Of a stretch of DNA of 64,000 nt, positions 24,361 through 42,182 are shown piece after piece. The DNA comes from Desmodesmus armatus (lineage: Eukaryota; Chlorophyta; Chlorophyceae; Sphaeropleales; Scenedesmaceae): the NCBI GenBank assembly GCA_007449985.2, contig VIIQ02000862.1, positions 1 through 64,000 on the forward strand, given 5' to 3'. The notes under the pieces were generated by a model, which did not search any database, had not been told where the DNA came from, and was given only the letters and a program-made list of their open reading frames with translations. The stretch's first letter is position 1, and the number at the start of each line of letters is the position of its first letter. A program made the position numbers and the translations under genes.

Positions 24361-25140
24361 CACTGCTGCAGATAACTTGGTGTCACAAGCCGTTTGGTGT
24401 TGTTTGGAGGTGCGCTGTGCCGGATGGCTTGTTGCAAATCAGCTGCCTTGATGCAGCTAGGACTGATGCGTCGGGTAGGTGTCACACAGCTTGGCAGCTG
24501 GCAGTTGACTGCCTCATGCACTGCTGCTGGCTCAGCAGTGCTGGGGTGCTGCCGCAGCAGTGATGCTGCTGCTACCATGTCTGGATTATCCTTGTCGTGT
24601 GTGGCATGTGTTCAGGGATGCACTGCTGCAGATAACTTGGTGTCACAAGCCATTTGGTGTTGTTTGGAGGTGCGCTGTGTCGGATGGCTTGTAGCAGACC
24701 AGCTGCCATGATGCAGCTAGGACTGATGCGTCGGGTAGGTGTCACACAGCTTGGCAGCTGGCAGTTGACTGCCTCATGCACTGCTGCTGGCTCAGCAGTG
24801 CCGGGGTGCTGCCGCAGCAGTGATGCTGCTGCTACCATGTCTGGATTATCCTTGTCGTGTGTGGCCTGTGTTCAGGGATGCACTGCTGCAGATAACTTGG
24901 TGTCACAAGCCATTTGGTGTTGTTTGGAGGTGCGCTGTGTCGGATGGCTTGTAGCAGACCAGCTGCCATGATGCAGCTAGGACTGATGCGTCGGGTAGGT
25001 GTCACACAGCTTGGCAGCTGGCAGTTGACTGCCCCATGCACTGCTGCTGGCTCAGCAGTGCCGGGGTGCTGCCGCAGCAGTGATGCTGCTGCTGCTACCA
25101 TGTCTGGCTTATCCTTGTCGTGTGTGGCCTGTATTCAGGG
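24361..25140. repeat. Three tandem copies of a 260-bp unit
   Basis: The block beginning CACTGCTGCAGATAACTTGG starts at 24361, 24621 and 24881, a period of 260 bp, with only a few substitutions between copies and a one-triplet CTG expansion in the third. Because 260 is not a multiple of three, the similar open frames in each copy are on shifted frames and are unlikely to be coding. It lies between convergent genes. Confidence 0.95.
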
Positions 25141-25283
25141 AACTTTGATTCATGGGCACATGTTGGTTTGGAAGGGTACCTTTCAAAATGAGTGCAGAGA
25201 CATTTTGGCTGCTTGAGTTCTGCAATGCATCAACCCCCAGTAGAGGAACACAGATTCTGGAGGGACTGGGGTGGGCGGGGTGT

Positions 25284-25288
25284 TTACA
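25284..25288 (-). terminator. Candidate poly(A) signal TGTAA (minus strand)
   Basis: TTACA on the plus strand gives TGTAA on the minus strand 685 bases after the stop of the 652-residue gene. Position and strand fit, but the motif is short. Confidence 0.3.
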
Positions 25289-25972
25289 GCCTGGGCATGC
25301 ATGTGCAGGATTGACTGCCCAATTGGCACATTCAAAATGCTGACTGTCGACATCCATGTTGCATAGGCCCAGCACTGCAGTAGTGCTGCTGCTGCGCTGC
25401 AAGGCTGTTTGAATTGTCCGTGCTGCTGTGACAGCAGCTGCTTTACTAGCAACACAAGGTACTTTTGATGAACAAACTGTAAGAGCTTCTTGGATTCAAA
25501 CAATGGTTGCACCCGCATCCACACTTCAGCACCATGCCGCATGTCGGTGACTGCAGCAGCAGCTGACACTCAGTCGCTGGTGCCGTGTCATGCTCCCAGA
25601 CCAGTCCTTCCCAGAACAGGTAGTGCCTGTTGCTGCGAGCAACTGCCGGGTGTGTAGCACTGTATAATGAAATGTTCCATAATGTAGCCACCGACCAAGT
25701 ATGGCCCCCTTTACGGCCGTTGAGCTCCCCATATCAAGCAGCATATACCACCGTCTGTGAAAAAGATGATGGACATAAGGCCCCAACATGAGCAGGCTGC
25801 CACCGACATGTGGGGAGCTTGCAGGTGTGACATGCTGCTTCGTGCTGGTTAGAAGTCCACACACAGTCCACACACAAGGCTTGTACCCTCTCTGCTTAAC
25901 ACACCACTCAACACTCCTGCCACTCAAACAACGGGGTGAAATAGGGGATCAAAGACAAAACATAACCCAAGG

Positions 25973-28651
25973 TCACTCCACCGCCTGCAGTGCAGCATCA
26001 TGCTCCTCAAGCTCAACCTCATAGTCCAACGCACTGCTGCTGCTGCTGCTGCTGCTGCCTGCTGGTCTGCTTGCCTGCACCCTGTCCAGTGCCAGCAGTG
26101 CCTCCACCCTAATCACGTCCATCCGCCTCAGCAGGTCCAACGCCTCACCGCCAGCAGGGGACTCAACCCCTGCACAGCACGCGGCAGCGTTCACATGACG
26201 CACAACAGTTCAGCAGCTGCAGCCAGCAAGATTGTCTATCATGATATCATGGGTCCAACATGATGTTCTGGCTGATACAGGACATCCTGCACGATGCAGC
26301 TGCAACCTCAATGTCAACAAAAACCACAGGCACAACAGTAGGGCGACGATCAAAGCAGGGAGGGGGATGGGGCAGTGCAGATTGCAGCAGGGATGGAGGG
26401 GCACACCGCTGTCATGGAGATCACAGAAATTGCAGAAAGGCAGAGGGCACCGAGGCACAGACGTCAGTATCATGCCAACACCCCTCCCCATTTCTTCACC
26501 CCCCCCCCCCCCCACCTGCTGACACCAGCTGCACCTCCAGCTCCTGCCTCATGGCATGCAGCGTGGTCAGCAGCCGACCAGGCCGCACTATGTCAGGGGC
26601 CTCCTGCTGCTGCTGCTGTTGGTGCTGGTGGGACCCAGGGCCAAAGTTGGTGTCACGGGTTGCGGCCCGCTGCTGGCTGAAGGTGGGCTGCTGCTGCGGG
26701 GGCGGCTGGGTGCTGCCAGCTGCTGCTGCTGCTGCTTGCGGGGACTCTGCAAGCCAGTCCTCTTGGAACGTCTGCGGCAACATCGAGCAGCAGGCAGGCG
26801 GGGATACTTTGCATCAGCAGCAGGAGCCACACCATGAAAGGCTGCAGCCCAAGCTGACAGTGCACCCTGAAATGGGCCTGTCACTGCTGTGGTGAAGATT
26901 AGAAAAGCGCAGCCAGCCTGACTTGTACCACTGCTGGTTCGATACCCTACCCCTGATGTGCGACGACCAAAAAGCCCTGCACCCCCCCCCCCCCCCCCAC
27001 CCCACCCCACCCGCAAAGTCATGACCCCTCCCACCCACCCCACCTGCACAGCCATGACCCCCCCCCCCCCCCTCCCCCAATACGCACCTTTGTGAGCAGT
27101 CCCAGCCTCTTGTTCCTGTCAGGCACTCCCAGCACATTCTTAAGGAAGGCAGCACACCTGGCAGGAAGGTTGGACCGGTGGAATGCAAAGAACGGCTGGC
27201 CGCTACTGTCAGCACTACCTGAGCCGTCCGCTGCAGCAGCAGTTGCTGCTGCTGCTGCTGATTCTGCTGCTGCTTGTGTGCCTGTCCCCTGTGTTGGCCC
27301 CCAGAAGTCCTGTGCTGAAGAGCGTTCCGCGAGGGCCCTCAGCTCCTCACGCAGCAACACTAGGCGGGCCAGCAGCACACGGTCAGCAACAACCTGGGGC
27401 ACCAGCACAGCAGCAGCAGCAGAAGCAGCAGCAGAGCGGCACGGTCAGGCAGGACGGGTATGTCAGAAGCACGCCTTGCTACTCACCCCCCCACAATGAC
27501 ATGGAGGATACGCAGCCCTTCTTGGCTCCTTCAATTGCAGCTGCTGTAGTCTCAGCAAGTGGTGTCACCACCGCTGAACCCTCGGGCCCAAACAGCAGCG
27601 CCGCACTGGGACGGACCACTCCCAGTACTAAGGACCCTAGTGCACCCCACTCCAGCCCGGCTGGCACCGTCCCTGGGCCACCACCGTCCCTCCCCATGAA
27701 AATCTGCTGTCTGTTCTGTCTACGCACGATCATCATGCTCCGTGTCCCCATACCCCTTGGATCAAGCCATGCCCTCCTCCTTCAAACCCATTCCTGCCTT
27801 CCCTCCCACGCCGCCCTGTCGCACCTGTTGGTCCTCCATGTCATCGATCAGCTGGTGGGCAGCAGCCCCCAGCGCGTCCAGGGTGGTGCCCGGCACATCA
27901 CCCTCACCACCACCCAGCGCACACGACACCACACCCTCACGCCCTGAGCGCCTGCTGTGGCCCAGCGCACTGTTCAGCACCTGAACTGGGGCAGGCAGCC
28001 GCGCAGATACCTGCAGACACACACAAGCACAATAGCAGCAGATATCATGGGGATCCTGCCGCTCTATACACAGTCGCTCCAAAGCAGCATATTGGATGCA
28101 GGAGCAGATTGGATACCCCTGTCCTTCCAAGCAGACATGGCAGCCTAGCAAGGCCAGCTATGACACTGTCGCGGGAAGGTCGACAGCTGCTGCAGACGTC
28201 GCAAATGCCCCACATGGAGGGTGCCTCAGTAGCTGTCATCACACAAACGTATTGCTTGCTTCTTGTCTCCAAGCCACAGCAGCAGACAGCAATGCTATTG
28301 TTCGGTATTGCGTGCTGCTCCCTGATCACCTAGTGTCACTGCTAGCCAGGCACCCTGCCCTACCAGTGTGAGTGTTTCAGTGCGTATGGCTCCCAGCAGT
28401 GCAGCCAGCTCAGGGTTGTCCCTCACACCAGGCACTGACAGGAAGGCGTTCACTGCCGCCAGGAAGTTGGAGTCAAGCCACTCCAGCCGCTTAACAACAG
28501 CACCACGGACAGCCTGGGGCCACATGCAAGAGAGACGGGGGGGGGGGGGGGGGGGGCAGGCAGGTGTCGCATTCTGACATGTGTGCTGTTCCTGCACACT
28601 ATTCCCATGTGCTGCTGCTGCTGCTGCTGCTGCTGTTGTGATGGTGGTGCA

Positions 28652-28704
<53 letters not shown>

Positions 28705-29577
28705 AACAACGGCACTTGAGATTGAAAGGATGATGAAAGGAGGAAACAACAGGCCCGCTCTCACCTGTTGTAGCTTCAGGTCCCCTGCCTCCTCCTGTCC
28801 CTCCTCCCCCAGCACGTAGGAGCTGGCCTCCTCAACAAGCACCTCACCAAGCACCTCCTGCAGGGAGGAGCAGGACATTCTCGCACACAGCCAGTCTATG
28901 TAGCTTTGCACATGGGGAGGGGGGGTATTGTGGGGTGTGCATTTGGACAAAAACATGGCAAGTCCTGCAGCTACACTGCTGATTCAGCCTGGTACAGCAG
29001 AGCCACAGTACATGACCACGCTGCTTGCCGCAACCTCCTGATATGTCTGTGAGTCACAGTGGCGCTGCAACAGAGGGGTTTAACATGCTGCTGTCACCTG
29101 CACAATCTCCTGCAGTGTCTGGTTGGCCCGCTCCACGTTCATGCGGATGGAGGCCTCCAGCTGTGGGTCCAACTGTTCCTCTGCTGGCGCCCCCGCTGCT
29201 GCTGTACCAGGTGCTGGACCTGCATCAGAGCTGCCTTGCTGTCCGGAACCCTTGTTGGGCTGCTTTTTGAACACGCTGCCGCTGCTGCTGCGCTTGCCCC
29301 AGCCACTGCCCCATGATCCGCTCCTGCCCCGGTTGCCTTCTGCAGGGGGCCGCTGTGGCCCAGAAACTTCATCAGCACCAGCAGCACGGCATCTGACACA
29401 CTCTCGCTGGCGGTGCAGGGCGCAGCAGCAGCTGCCACTGCTGGACGGTGTGCTGCTGCTGCTGCTACTGCTCTGTGATTGGCGACTGTTGTGGATGTGT
29501 CGAGGCGCTCGGATGTTGTTGCATGAACTAGTCAAAGCCTTCTGTGACGAGGTAGGCTGCAAAAGCTGTGATCGCAT
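25973..29577 (-). CDS. Helical protein of unknown function, possibly plastid
   Basis: Nine exons fit in phase: 29577-29098, 29064-29012, 28903-28765, 28513-28364, 28010-27825, 27703-27512, 27393-27088, 26771-26516 and 26169-25973 (stop TGA), 652 residues. The start is Ser-rich and basic (MRSQLLQPTSSQKALTSSCN), as in chloroplast transit peptides. The rest is mostly predicted-helical: RMNVERANQTLQEIV, EWLDSNFLAAVNAFLSVPGV, LLARLVLLREELRALAE, RCAAFLKNVLGVPDRNKRLG and VRPGRLLTTLHAMRQELEV. Gln/Ala-rich linkers separate these. I do not recognise a domain. The second exon (29064-29012) and the weak donor GTATCC at 27511 are the least secure choices; they were chosen because they keep the frame. Head-to-head with the kinase gene. 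Confidence 0.7.
28613..28702. repeat. CTG microsatellite in intron
   Basis: About 90 bp of CTG units with a short interruption, in the third intron of the 652-residue gene (28764-28514). It lies close to a 20-base homopolymer run at 28537-28556 that reads as C on the gene's own strand, just before the acceptor. Confidence 0.9.
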
Positions 29578-30000
29578 CGTGCAGCTGGTGATCCACGAGA
29601 CAGGCAGACTGAGAACAAACGCAACCAGCGGGTAAGAGAAGTGCGCCAACAGAACGACAACAACTGATAGGGACAGACAAGCAGCAATAGGGACTCACTA
29701 GGGGCCACTTGCTGACTTTGACTCGATTTGTCAGCAACTGTTTGAAGAAGGGAGAGGGAAGCTGTCAGCCACTGAGAGCGGTCCCGATGTTTGCTCTTGT
29801 GCATTCTCTTGCCACATGTGCATTTTCATCTGCTGTTGCGATTGATTCTTTTACCTCAGTTTGCTGTGCTGCTGTGGCGAGTGTGTGGCACTCGGATCGT
29901 GTCTGTACTGTTTTACAACACAAAAGAAAACTGATATATGTTGGCAGCTTGACTGAGCTGGCCACAGCAGCTGTGCACAGGAGCAGGGTGGGACAGCAGC
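29578..30000. promoter_or_regulatory. Divergent region, unknown gene / CDPK
   Basis: 423 bp lie between the two start codons (29577 minus, 30001 plus), so both promoters and 5' untranslated regions are expected here. The sequence is somewhat more AT-rich than the genes. No motif is clear enough to name. Confidence 0.5.
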
Positions 30001-35176
<5,176 letters not shown>

Positions 35177-38100
35177 GGGCCTGCAGCAGGCAGCAACAGC
35201 AGCATCGCAGTGTGTCTGCTTGCTGTTCCAGCAGCAGCTGCTGCTGCAGCAGGCGGGTGGTCACCACAGCCTACGTGGTTGGCACCACAACACTGAAGTT
35301 TTCTGGTGCTGCAGCACTGCTTGGGAGCAGGCAGGATGGCCAATCAGGCAACCAGCATTGACCTCACACAATGCCTTGCCAAATCAGGAGAGTATACAGC
35401 AGCTGTCAGCTGCTCTTCAAACAGCAACAGGGTACTTGAATAAGGTCAGTGCTGAGACATGTGCCAAGTCAGCATGGACATGGGCCACCTTGCGGAGCCC
35501 GCACCGTCACTGTGGACAATGCATTGCTCAGAGACAATGCATTGCTCAGTGACCAGGTGCGGTCTGTTAGGTGACTATGGGCAATTCACTCGACACGTAG
35601 CCACCGCCGCCCAGGGAATGGCTGAGCTGGGACGAATGCTGGGGGTCCAGTGACAGTTTATTACATCAATGTGTGTCTGGATGGGCAGGCGGCAATGTGT
35701 GTCTGGATGGGCAGTTTTTGAGCATCGTGATCGTCGGACGGTGGGGTGTGTGCACCAACAGCTTGCATGTATCGGTGTCCTGGTGTGTTCCTGGGCAGGT
35801 GCCCGGCTGCTAGGTGCACTACACTTCTGCCACTTCTGCCCTTGAATTTGCCTGAGTGCACATCAATTTTCTCCCCCAAGCACTGTCAATGTGCTGCAGG
35901 GCCAGTGTGTTTGTGTTGGCGCTTCTGAGCCACAGCTGCAGCACTAGCGGCCTGAAAACGCCTTTTCTCGGCCGAACTCAGTCATTGTGCTGCTTACTGT
36001 TGTTTCTCTAGTGCTGCTGGGTGAAAGTCATGCATGCTGCTGTATCCTGGGAATGCATGTCACCTGTTGCAGTAGTGGTGGTGTTGTGCTAGGGTTTTCT
36101 TTGTGTCGAAGCAGGATGGTTATACTGAATCCTGGCGTGTTTCTTGTCCTAGGGATTGCTACACCTTGTTTGGGTGACTTGGGTGTCCTGTGGGGTTGGC
36201 CGCCTGTGGTGCATGAAACCTTGTGGGTGAGAGTGCATGTAGTTGCTGATGGGTGAGAGTGCTTATGGTATCGAGTGGTGTGCATAACCTGCAGCACACA
36301 TGATCAGTTTCACCAGAGGCTCCTAGCATCAGTCCACCCCTGACCGATGCCTAGTGGCCCACATTGCTCTGCAACACTTGCACTTGCACTGCCTCGGGCT
36401 GTGCGCCACAGCTTTCAATGCATGTGGGATGGTTGCTCGCTTTTTTTGGTTTAGCGGCATCCCAAATGCTGTCCTCTGTTCCATCAAGGCCTTGAAAAGT
36501 TGCAGCACTGGTTGCGCTTGCAATTGCATAAAAGACATGTACATCTGGTCCACCTACACCAGTGTGATGTTCAGGGTGGCTGCGCTGGGGCCTACCCACC
36601 CACTGGCAGTACTGGATACAGGACCATGGACCCTTACCCCCGGCCAGTTCATGGCAGGGTGAGTGATGCAATGGCCCGGTGATCTATGCTTGAAGTGTGA
36701 TACATCTGGCCAGTTGTGAATCAGCAGCAGTTTAGCAGCTGTCACACCATTGGTGTAGCCACCCCTCATGTGCCATCGATTGCTGGACTGCGGCTGCATT
36801 GTTGTGCATTTGATGCCCAGCTGGTCACCAGCTGAGCTTCACGGCCGCTGCATTCTGGCTTCAAGGCAACTGAGTAAAGGCAAGACTGTGCTGTTGTGTT
36901 GCTGTACGTGGTGCGCACAAGGGTTTGAGGTATGGGGGGGGGGGTCAGGCGATGCTGCTCTGAGCACATTGGGTCCCAAAGCCAGTAGCCATACAAGCAA
37001 ACAGGAGTTACCTATCCCCTATAAAGCAAACCAATGACGCCAGCAGCAGTTAAGTCCACACAAGACAGCTGAACAAATCAGGAACCAAACCAATAGCAAG
37101 CTCAGAGAGTGTCGACTCCCGATTCCCAGCCGCCCTAGGCAGCACATGGCAGCGAGACAAGTCAAAGATGTGTCAGCAGCTTGTTGCAGCTCCAACACGT
37201 GCCCGCTGCAGAAGTGCAGTTCCGACAAATGGGGCTGCAGACACGCCTGTTGATCGAGCCCTCTGCCCTTGGCTGCGCTGCACAAAACGGGCGGGGCAGA
37301 AGCGCACCAGTGCAGCTGCTGACCTTGGTGAATATGCACATGCCCCTATGCGGACGTATACAGCAACACAATTCAGCAGCAGGGCTAAGCAGCAGAGCCA
37401 GCAGGGCGTGCCAGCCCAGCACAGGCCTCCTGCACAGCCAGCTGCAATGCAGAGGCCGACAGAAGGCAGAAGAACACCAGGAGAAGTGACCACGGAAGCA
37501 GAAGAACACCAGGAGAAAAGACCACGGAAGCTAAGCAGTCAGCCGGCACCAAGCAACCGGCACTTACTGCAACACACAGCCAACAGTGGCAAAGGACAGC
37601 CTGATGCTGCCACAAACTCGACAGGGCCACTCAGCTGCAAAGTCGGGGTGCAGGGAGGTCGCGACAAATGAGCACGGTGCTGCTGCTGCTGGCGGCGGTC
37701 CTGCTGCAACACACACAGGCCTGTGCAGCCCTGCAACTACCCAGCAACACCCCACACTCACAGAACTCTCCCAAAAGGTGATCCCACTCTCTCACTCTCT
37801 CGAAGGTCAAACTGTACAAGCTTGCCAAACCAGGCAGCCCCCAGGCAGCTGAAAAACCCGCAGGCTCGCCAGCAGTATGCAACTAGAGACGTGCGCTGCA
37901 TGCAGGAACTGACAATTGCCACCGTGGAAAAGGTGGAACAGCAAAAGCGGCAACAACAGCGCATACACAGTTTGCACTTTTGGAGCACAGTGCAAGGAAC
38001 AACGCCAGCCGCACACTCAGCACATTGTGGCAGCAGCAGCAGCAGCATCATCAGCAGCAGCAACCAGGCACTCAAGACGGGGAGGCGAGCCAGGTCCTGC

Positions 38101-39892
38101 TGCTGGAAGCTGCACGCTCACAGCTGCACAACGCATGCCGAACAAGCCGCAATGGTGTGCCCTGTGCCGCCGTGCCTGCATTCACAAAGCGCTGCTACAC
38201 AGCAACAGCAGCATGCAGGCAAAAAAAGGTACGGTCCAGGGGCGCCCTCCCAAACAGGAGGTGCAAGCTGCTTCTCATGTGCCCGGCACTGGGCCAGCAC
38301 CTAGCCCTGTACAGCAAAGAGACAGCTCCAAGTCTGACCTGCTGGCTGCACTCAGCACAACAGGCCAGCACAGCAGGCAAGTGCTGCAAACCCACCCACC
38401 CCATCCCCGACAGGACAAACGTGTCAGTCTTCTACCTAGCGAGTCAGAGGAAACAGAGCAGCTGCACACTTGCTAGACAGTCCAAGTCAACACCGGCAGC
38501 AGCAGTGGAAGAAAGGTATGCAGCAAGCCATGCAAACACGTGCCGCTTGCTGATGCAGCAAGTCTGTCACAGGCTGCAGGCTTCAGCTGGGCGGTCCTAG
38601 CCCAGCTTACAGCAAGCATGCACACGATCACATACACACCACGATTACATACACACACCCTTGCCACCAGCTCAGACAGACACGCAACCACTTGTTAACA
38701 TAGACAGGACAACAGCCTGCTGCTGCCCACAGTGCTCCAGCCGGCAGCAGCAACGCTGCAACACACAAACACAACACCCGACCAACACTGATCCACACAA
38801 GTGCAACCACACAGCTACTGCTACGTGTCTCCTTGAGACATAAGAAGACAGAGCACCAGGCTGTGCAGCCTGTTTTATAGTGACACCACACACAACATGG
38901 CGGGACAACACACGCGCCTCGACAAGAAGCCTAGGCACACTGCTGCAGCAGCACATGGGGATCTGCGCCCAACTCAGCGCACCACCCCACAGCTGCCCCT
39001 GCAACAGGCTGCACCTACCCACGCCACACTGCAGCGGCCATCAGCTCAAGCACACAAGATATGCACACCTGCTGTGCATAGCTGCACACAAGCCCCAGTA
39101 CCAACAGACATGCTGTTGCAGGAGCGCAGCTATCGACCTTTGCACACACAGCCGCACACTGCCGCCCCAACGCAACTGCTGCTGCTCCTGCTGCGCTGCC
39201 GCAAGCCTTGGCGTTGATGCTGGTGACTGCTAGAGCGTCCCAGGCATCCAGACGGTTGCCGCGAAGCAGTTGCTGCCAGCACACACCAGCTGCAAAGCAC
39301 TGGCAAGCTGCAGGCCATGCCACTGGCCGCCTCAATACGCAAAGCTGCACTGGGTACCAGCCTGCACCTGCACTGTGCCGCTGCAGGGCATGAAGACGAT
39401 TCGGCTGCTGGCAGCATCTACAGCAACAGCAGCTGCAGCAGCCCCCGCCGGCCCCTCCACCCGACCGTTACTGCCCCCAAGCTGGGAAGAACCAGCCGTT
39501 CAGTTGCTGCACCGACACCCTGGGCCTCAAGGTGCTCCACTGCTGCTGAAGCCGGCAGCAGCAGCTGGAGACCCCTAAGTTGAGTGTGTATAGCAAGGCT
39601 GACCTCAAGCTATACAGCTGCAGACCACCGCCGCAGCTGAGAGTGGCCACTGTGCTGCTGACAGCAGCAGCAGCTCCACACGGCACAACTGAACACGCGA
39701 CAAGGAGCTGCTGCAGCTGGCATCGAGTGGCCACTGATGGGAGCAGCAGCACCAGCGCCTACTGTGACAGCAGGCAGCCGCCGCGCCAGCCTGCGCCCCC
39801 ACCACCTGTGCTGCCACAGCAGCAGAGCAGCAGGGCAACAGTAGCTGCGCATTGCCGCTGCGCTATGCGTCGGCTGTTGCTTGCAGACATGC
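35177..39892. other. Convergent intergenic region, no confident gene
   Basis: 4.7 kb between the stops of the kinase (+) and the CBM20 gene (-). Up to about 36.8 kb the plus strand is T/G-rich, as in introns of plus-strand genes here; from about 37.0 kb it becomes A/C-rich, as in introns of minus-strand genes. This fits long 3' untranslated regions meeting near 36.8-37 kb, or an unseen minus-strand gene. Many CAG-type triplets give long open frames (for example plus strand 37168-37671) without any domain. Minus-strand TGTAA motifs lie at 38645-38649 and 38607-38611 and could end the CBM20 transcript. Confidence 0.45.
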
Positions 39893-41775
39893 CTATCCGT
39901 CTAGCCTGAAGCCCCGCATGCCTGCTGGCCTGCTGTTGCTGCCTGGGTTCCAGCCCCACACGTCGTGCCTGTCCAGGAAGGGCTGGCCGTCCTCCAGGCT
40001 GAGTGTCTCCCAGGTGCCCTCGTAGGGGTCAGGCCGCTTGGGTGCTGCAAAGTCGCTGCTGCTGGATCTGCTGTTGCCCAGCCGGGCCGGCACGCGCTCC
40101 TTCAGCTGACCAGCCGTCAGCTGCGCCAACTCGTCCTGCACACAGGTTGTTTTGAACCATGACATGAGCACAGCACACAGCGCGGCACGTCAGGTGAGAT
40201 GCAATGACTGGGCATGTACCAACATGTGCACCTTGCAGATCATGCAGAGGGGGAGGATGTTTCTCCCCACATCAGCCCTCAGTTAGACAACAGCACATAA
40301 TGATGCTAACATGATGCTGAGACAGCAGCACCTGCCATGCTGAAGGCTGCCAGCGACAGCGCGCCTCTCCAGCTGTCAGAGAGAGACGCCTCTGTATCTC
40401 GTGTGCATACCCTCCCTGCCCAGCTAAGCTCTGCACACCCCCATGAGCCTGCTCCATGCCCTACAGCCCCACAGCACCCCCTCGCACCTCGTCCGGCACC
40501 TCCGTGACCCTGTTGGGCCCCGGCTGCCAGGCCACGATGGCCATCTTCTTCTGGATGACCTGTATGTCTGGCGGCCAGCCTGGCTCTGACCCGCTGCGGT
40601 ACGTCACCTCCACCAGACCCTCAGCGTCCTCGTTCTCTATCTTGGTCCAGTCCTGCAGCACATGAAGAGCGGGGTTGCAGTGTGAGAGCTGGAAAGGCCT
40701 GGCAGCCGCAAGTGCAACCTCGTTGCAACCCTCACATCAGCCCCTTCTCTGGCTGTGGCGTCCAGATCACAGCCTCCAGTGTGCTGCAGTGATGGGTGCT
40801 ACACAATGGTTGGTTTGCACTTTGGTTTGCAGCAGCTGTTTTGTGCAGAGGGGCTGCATTGCCTCAGCCAGAGCCAAGAACACCCCACTGGGAATGGCAT
40901 GCGAGCCAAGACAGGTGCTTAAATGCCTTTTAGCACGTATACAGATATGACAAAGACCACGTCAACGTGAGCCTCGAATACACCGAACGATGAGAGGTCT
41001 GCCTCGATCAGCAGCACAAGTCACTCCTCCATGCTGGCTGCCGCTCGAACCAGGCCACGACCTCACCTGCTCTTCCAAAATAACATACTTGTACTCTACG
41101 CGCTGTCCAGCGGTAGCATCAGCTGCGAAGGCATGACATGCAAGGTCAGCACCACTAGAGAGGCACTGCTCCCACAACTCTTGACTGATCCCAGCTGCTC
41201 AATCAGCACAGCAACATGAAGCAAGCATTGTGGACTGCTTCGAAAGTATTCAGCAAAGTGAACACAGCTCCAGCAGCCCATAGCTGCCATTCCCTGGTCT
41301 GCTGGCTGGCAACCACGCTGCAAGGCTGGCCTGTGCTGGCTGTGCTATTCAGGTGCCCTGTAGCATGCTTACCTCGCACGTCCAAACATCCCCTTGATTC
41401 CAGGTCATTGGGACCTTTGCAATAGACAGAAATGACCAGCCAAAGGGTATTTGGGAGCCCCCCACACACAGCATCTGTCTGCTATGCACTCTGTAGTGCA
41501 CCGAGAGGCGCACGCGGACCAGCGGCTTCTCTGGCTCCTTGCTGCTGCTGCTTTGCCCTCTGACGGTATAGGAGGCTGGCTGGGTGGCTTCAGCGGCTGC
41601 TCTGGCTCAAAGTAAGGCTGTTAACGCAGAGCACTAAGCTTCGGCAGCAACAGGCAGCCTCTGTGATCTAAAAGAAGGTTACGTTGAAGGCTAAGCAATT
41701 GGCTTTGAGGCGGGGAGCCTGTTGAAAGCGAGGAGTACTTCTGCCTGCTGCCCTCAAGGCCTGCTGCTGTGCCAT
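39893..41775 (-). CDS. CBM20 starch-binding-domain protein
   Basis: Exons on the minus strand: 41775-41683, 41579-41373, about 41110-41067, 40652-40488 and 40135-39893 (stop TAG). The first exon (MAQQQALRAAGRSTPRFQQA) looks like a chloroplast transit peptide. The second carries the start of a CBM20 starch-binding fold (VRVRLSVHYRV ... LCVGGSQIPFGWSF ... MTWNQGDVW), the third VEYKYVILEEQ, and the fourth DWTKIENEDAEG and IVAWQPGPNR, the end of the fold with its conserved Trp. About 80 residues follow with no catalytic domain, so it likely binds starch in the plastid as an accessory or scaffold protein. The join between exons two and three does not keep phase as drawn; a small exon is probably missing from the model. 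Confidence 0.85.
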
Positions 41776-42182
41776 TTCAGAGCTCGCGGCATCGCTGAAC
41801 GCACGATCAACACCACTAGCGACTTTTGCGCTCACCACCAAGGCACGTTGGCCGCTCTGGGCGTTTCTCGGTCATAGTGGGGTTCTGTTGCAACAGTGTT
41901 GGCAATTTCAAAGTGCAAGAACAGGGTCACCCTCCCTGCTTACCCTGGAGATGATATGCAGCTGCTTACTGGCACAAGTTTGTCAAGGTACACGAACCAT
42001 TTGTCTGTGGGCCAGAAAGCAACACTTCTCTGCCTGGCAGGATCTACCGCACATTCTCCATCCAAGTGCTGCCCTGTCTGTCAGACGCACTCCACTGTAT
42101 GGAGCTAGCTTGTTGCGTCTCAATCCTCAGTCAGATCTGCGCAGTCAGAACAGTCTGCACCAGTTAGAAAGTGAGCAGGAGA
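41776..42182. promoter_or_regulatory. Divergent region, CBM20 gene / PIG-P
   Basis: 407 bp lie between the CBM20 start (41775, minus) and the PIG-P start (42183, plus), the shortest of the three divergent spacers in the window. No named element is visible. Confidence 0.5.

Noticed and set aside
24361..25140. CRISPR-like array
   Set aside because: Units are 260 bp and contiguous with no spacers; an ordinary tandem repeat in a eukaryotic genome.
27487..27512. GTGAGT donor at 27486 for the sixth exon of the unknown minus gene
   Set aside because: Stronger as a motif than GTATCC at 27511, but breaks the reading frame into the next exon.
37168..37671. 168-codon plus-strand frame in the convergent gap
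   Set aside because: Low complexity, several equally long overlapping frames, and strand composition there points to the minus strand.
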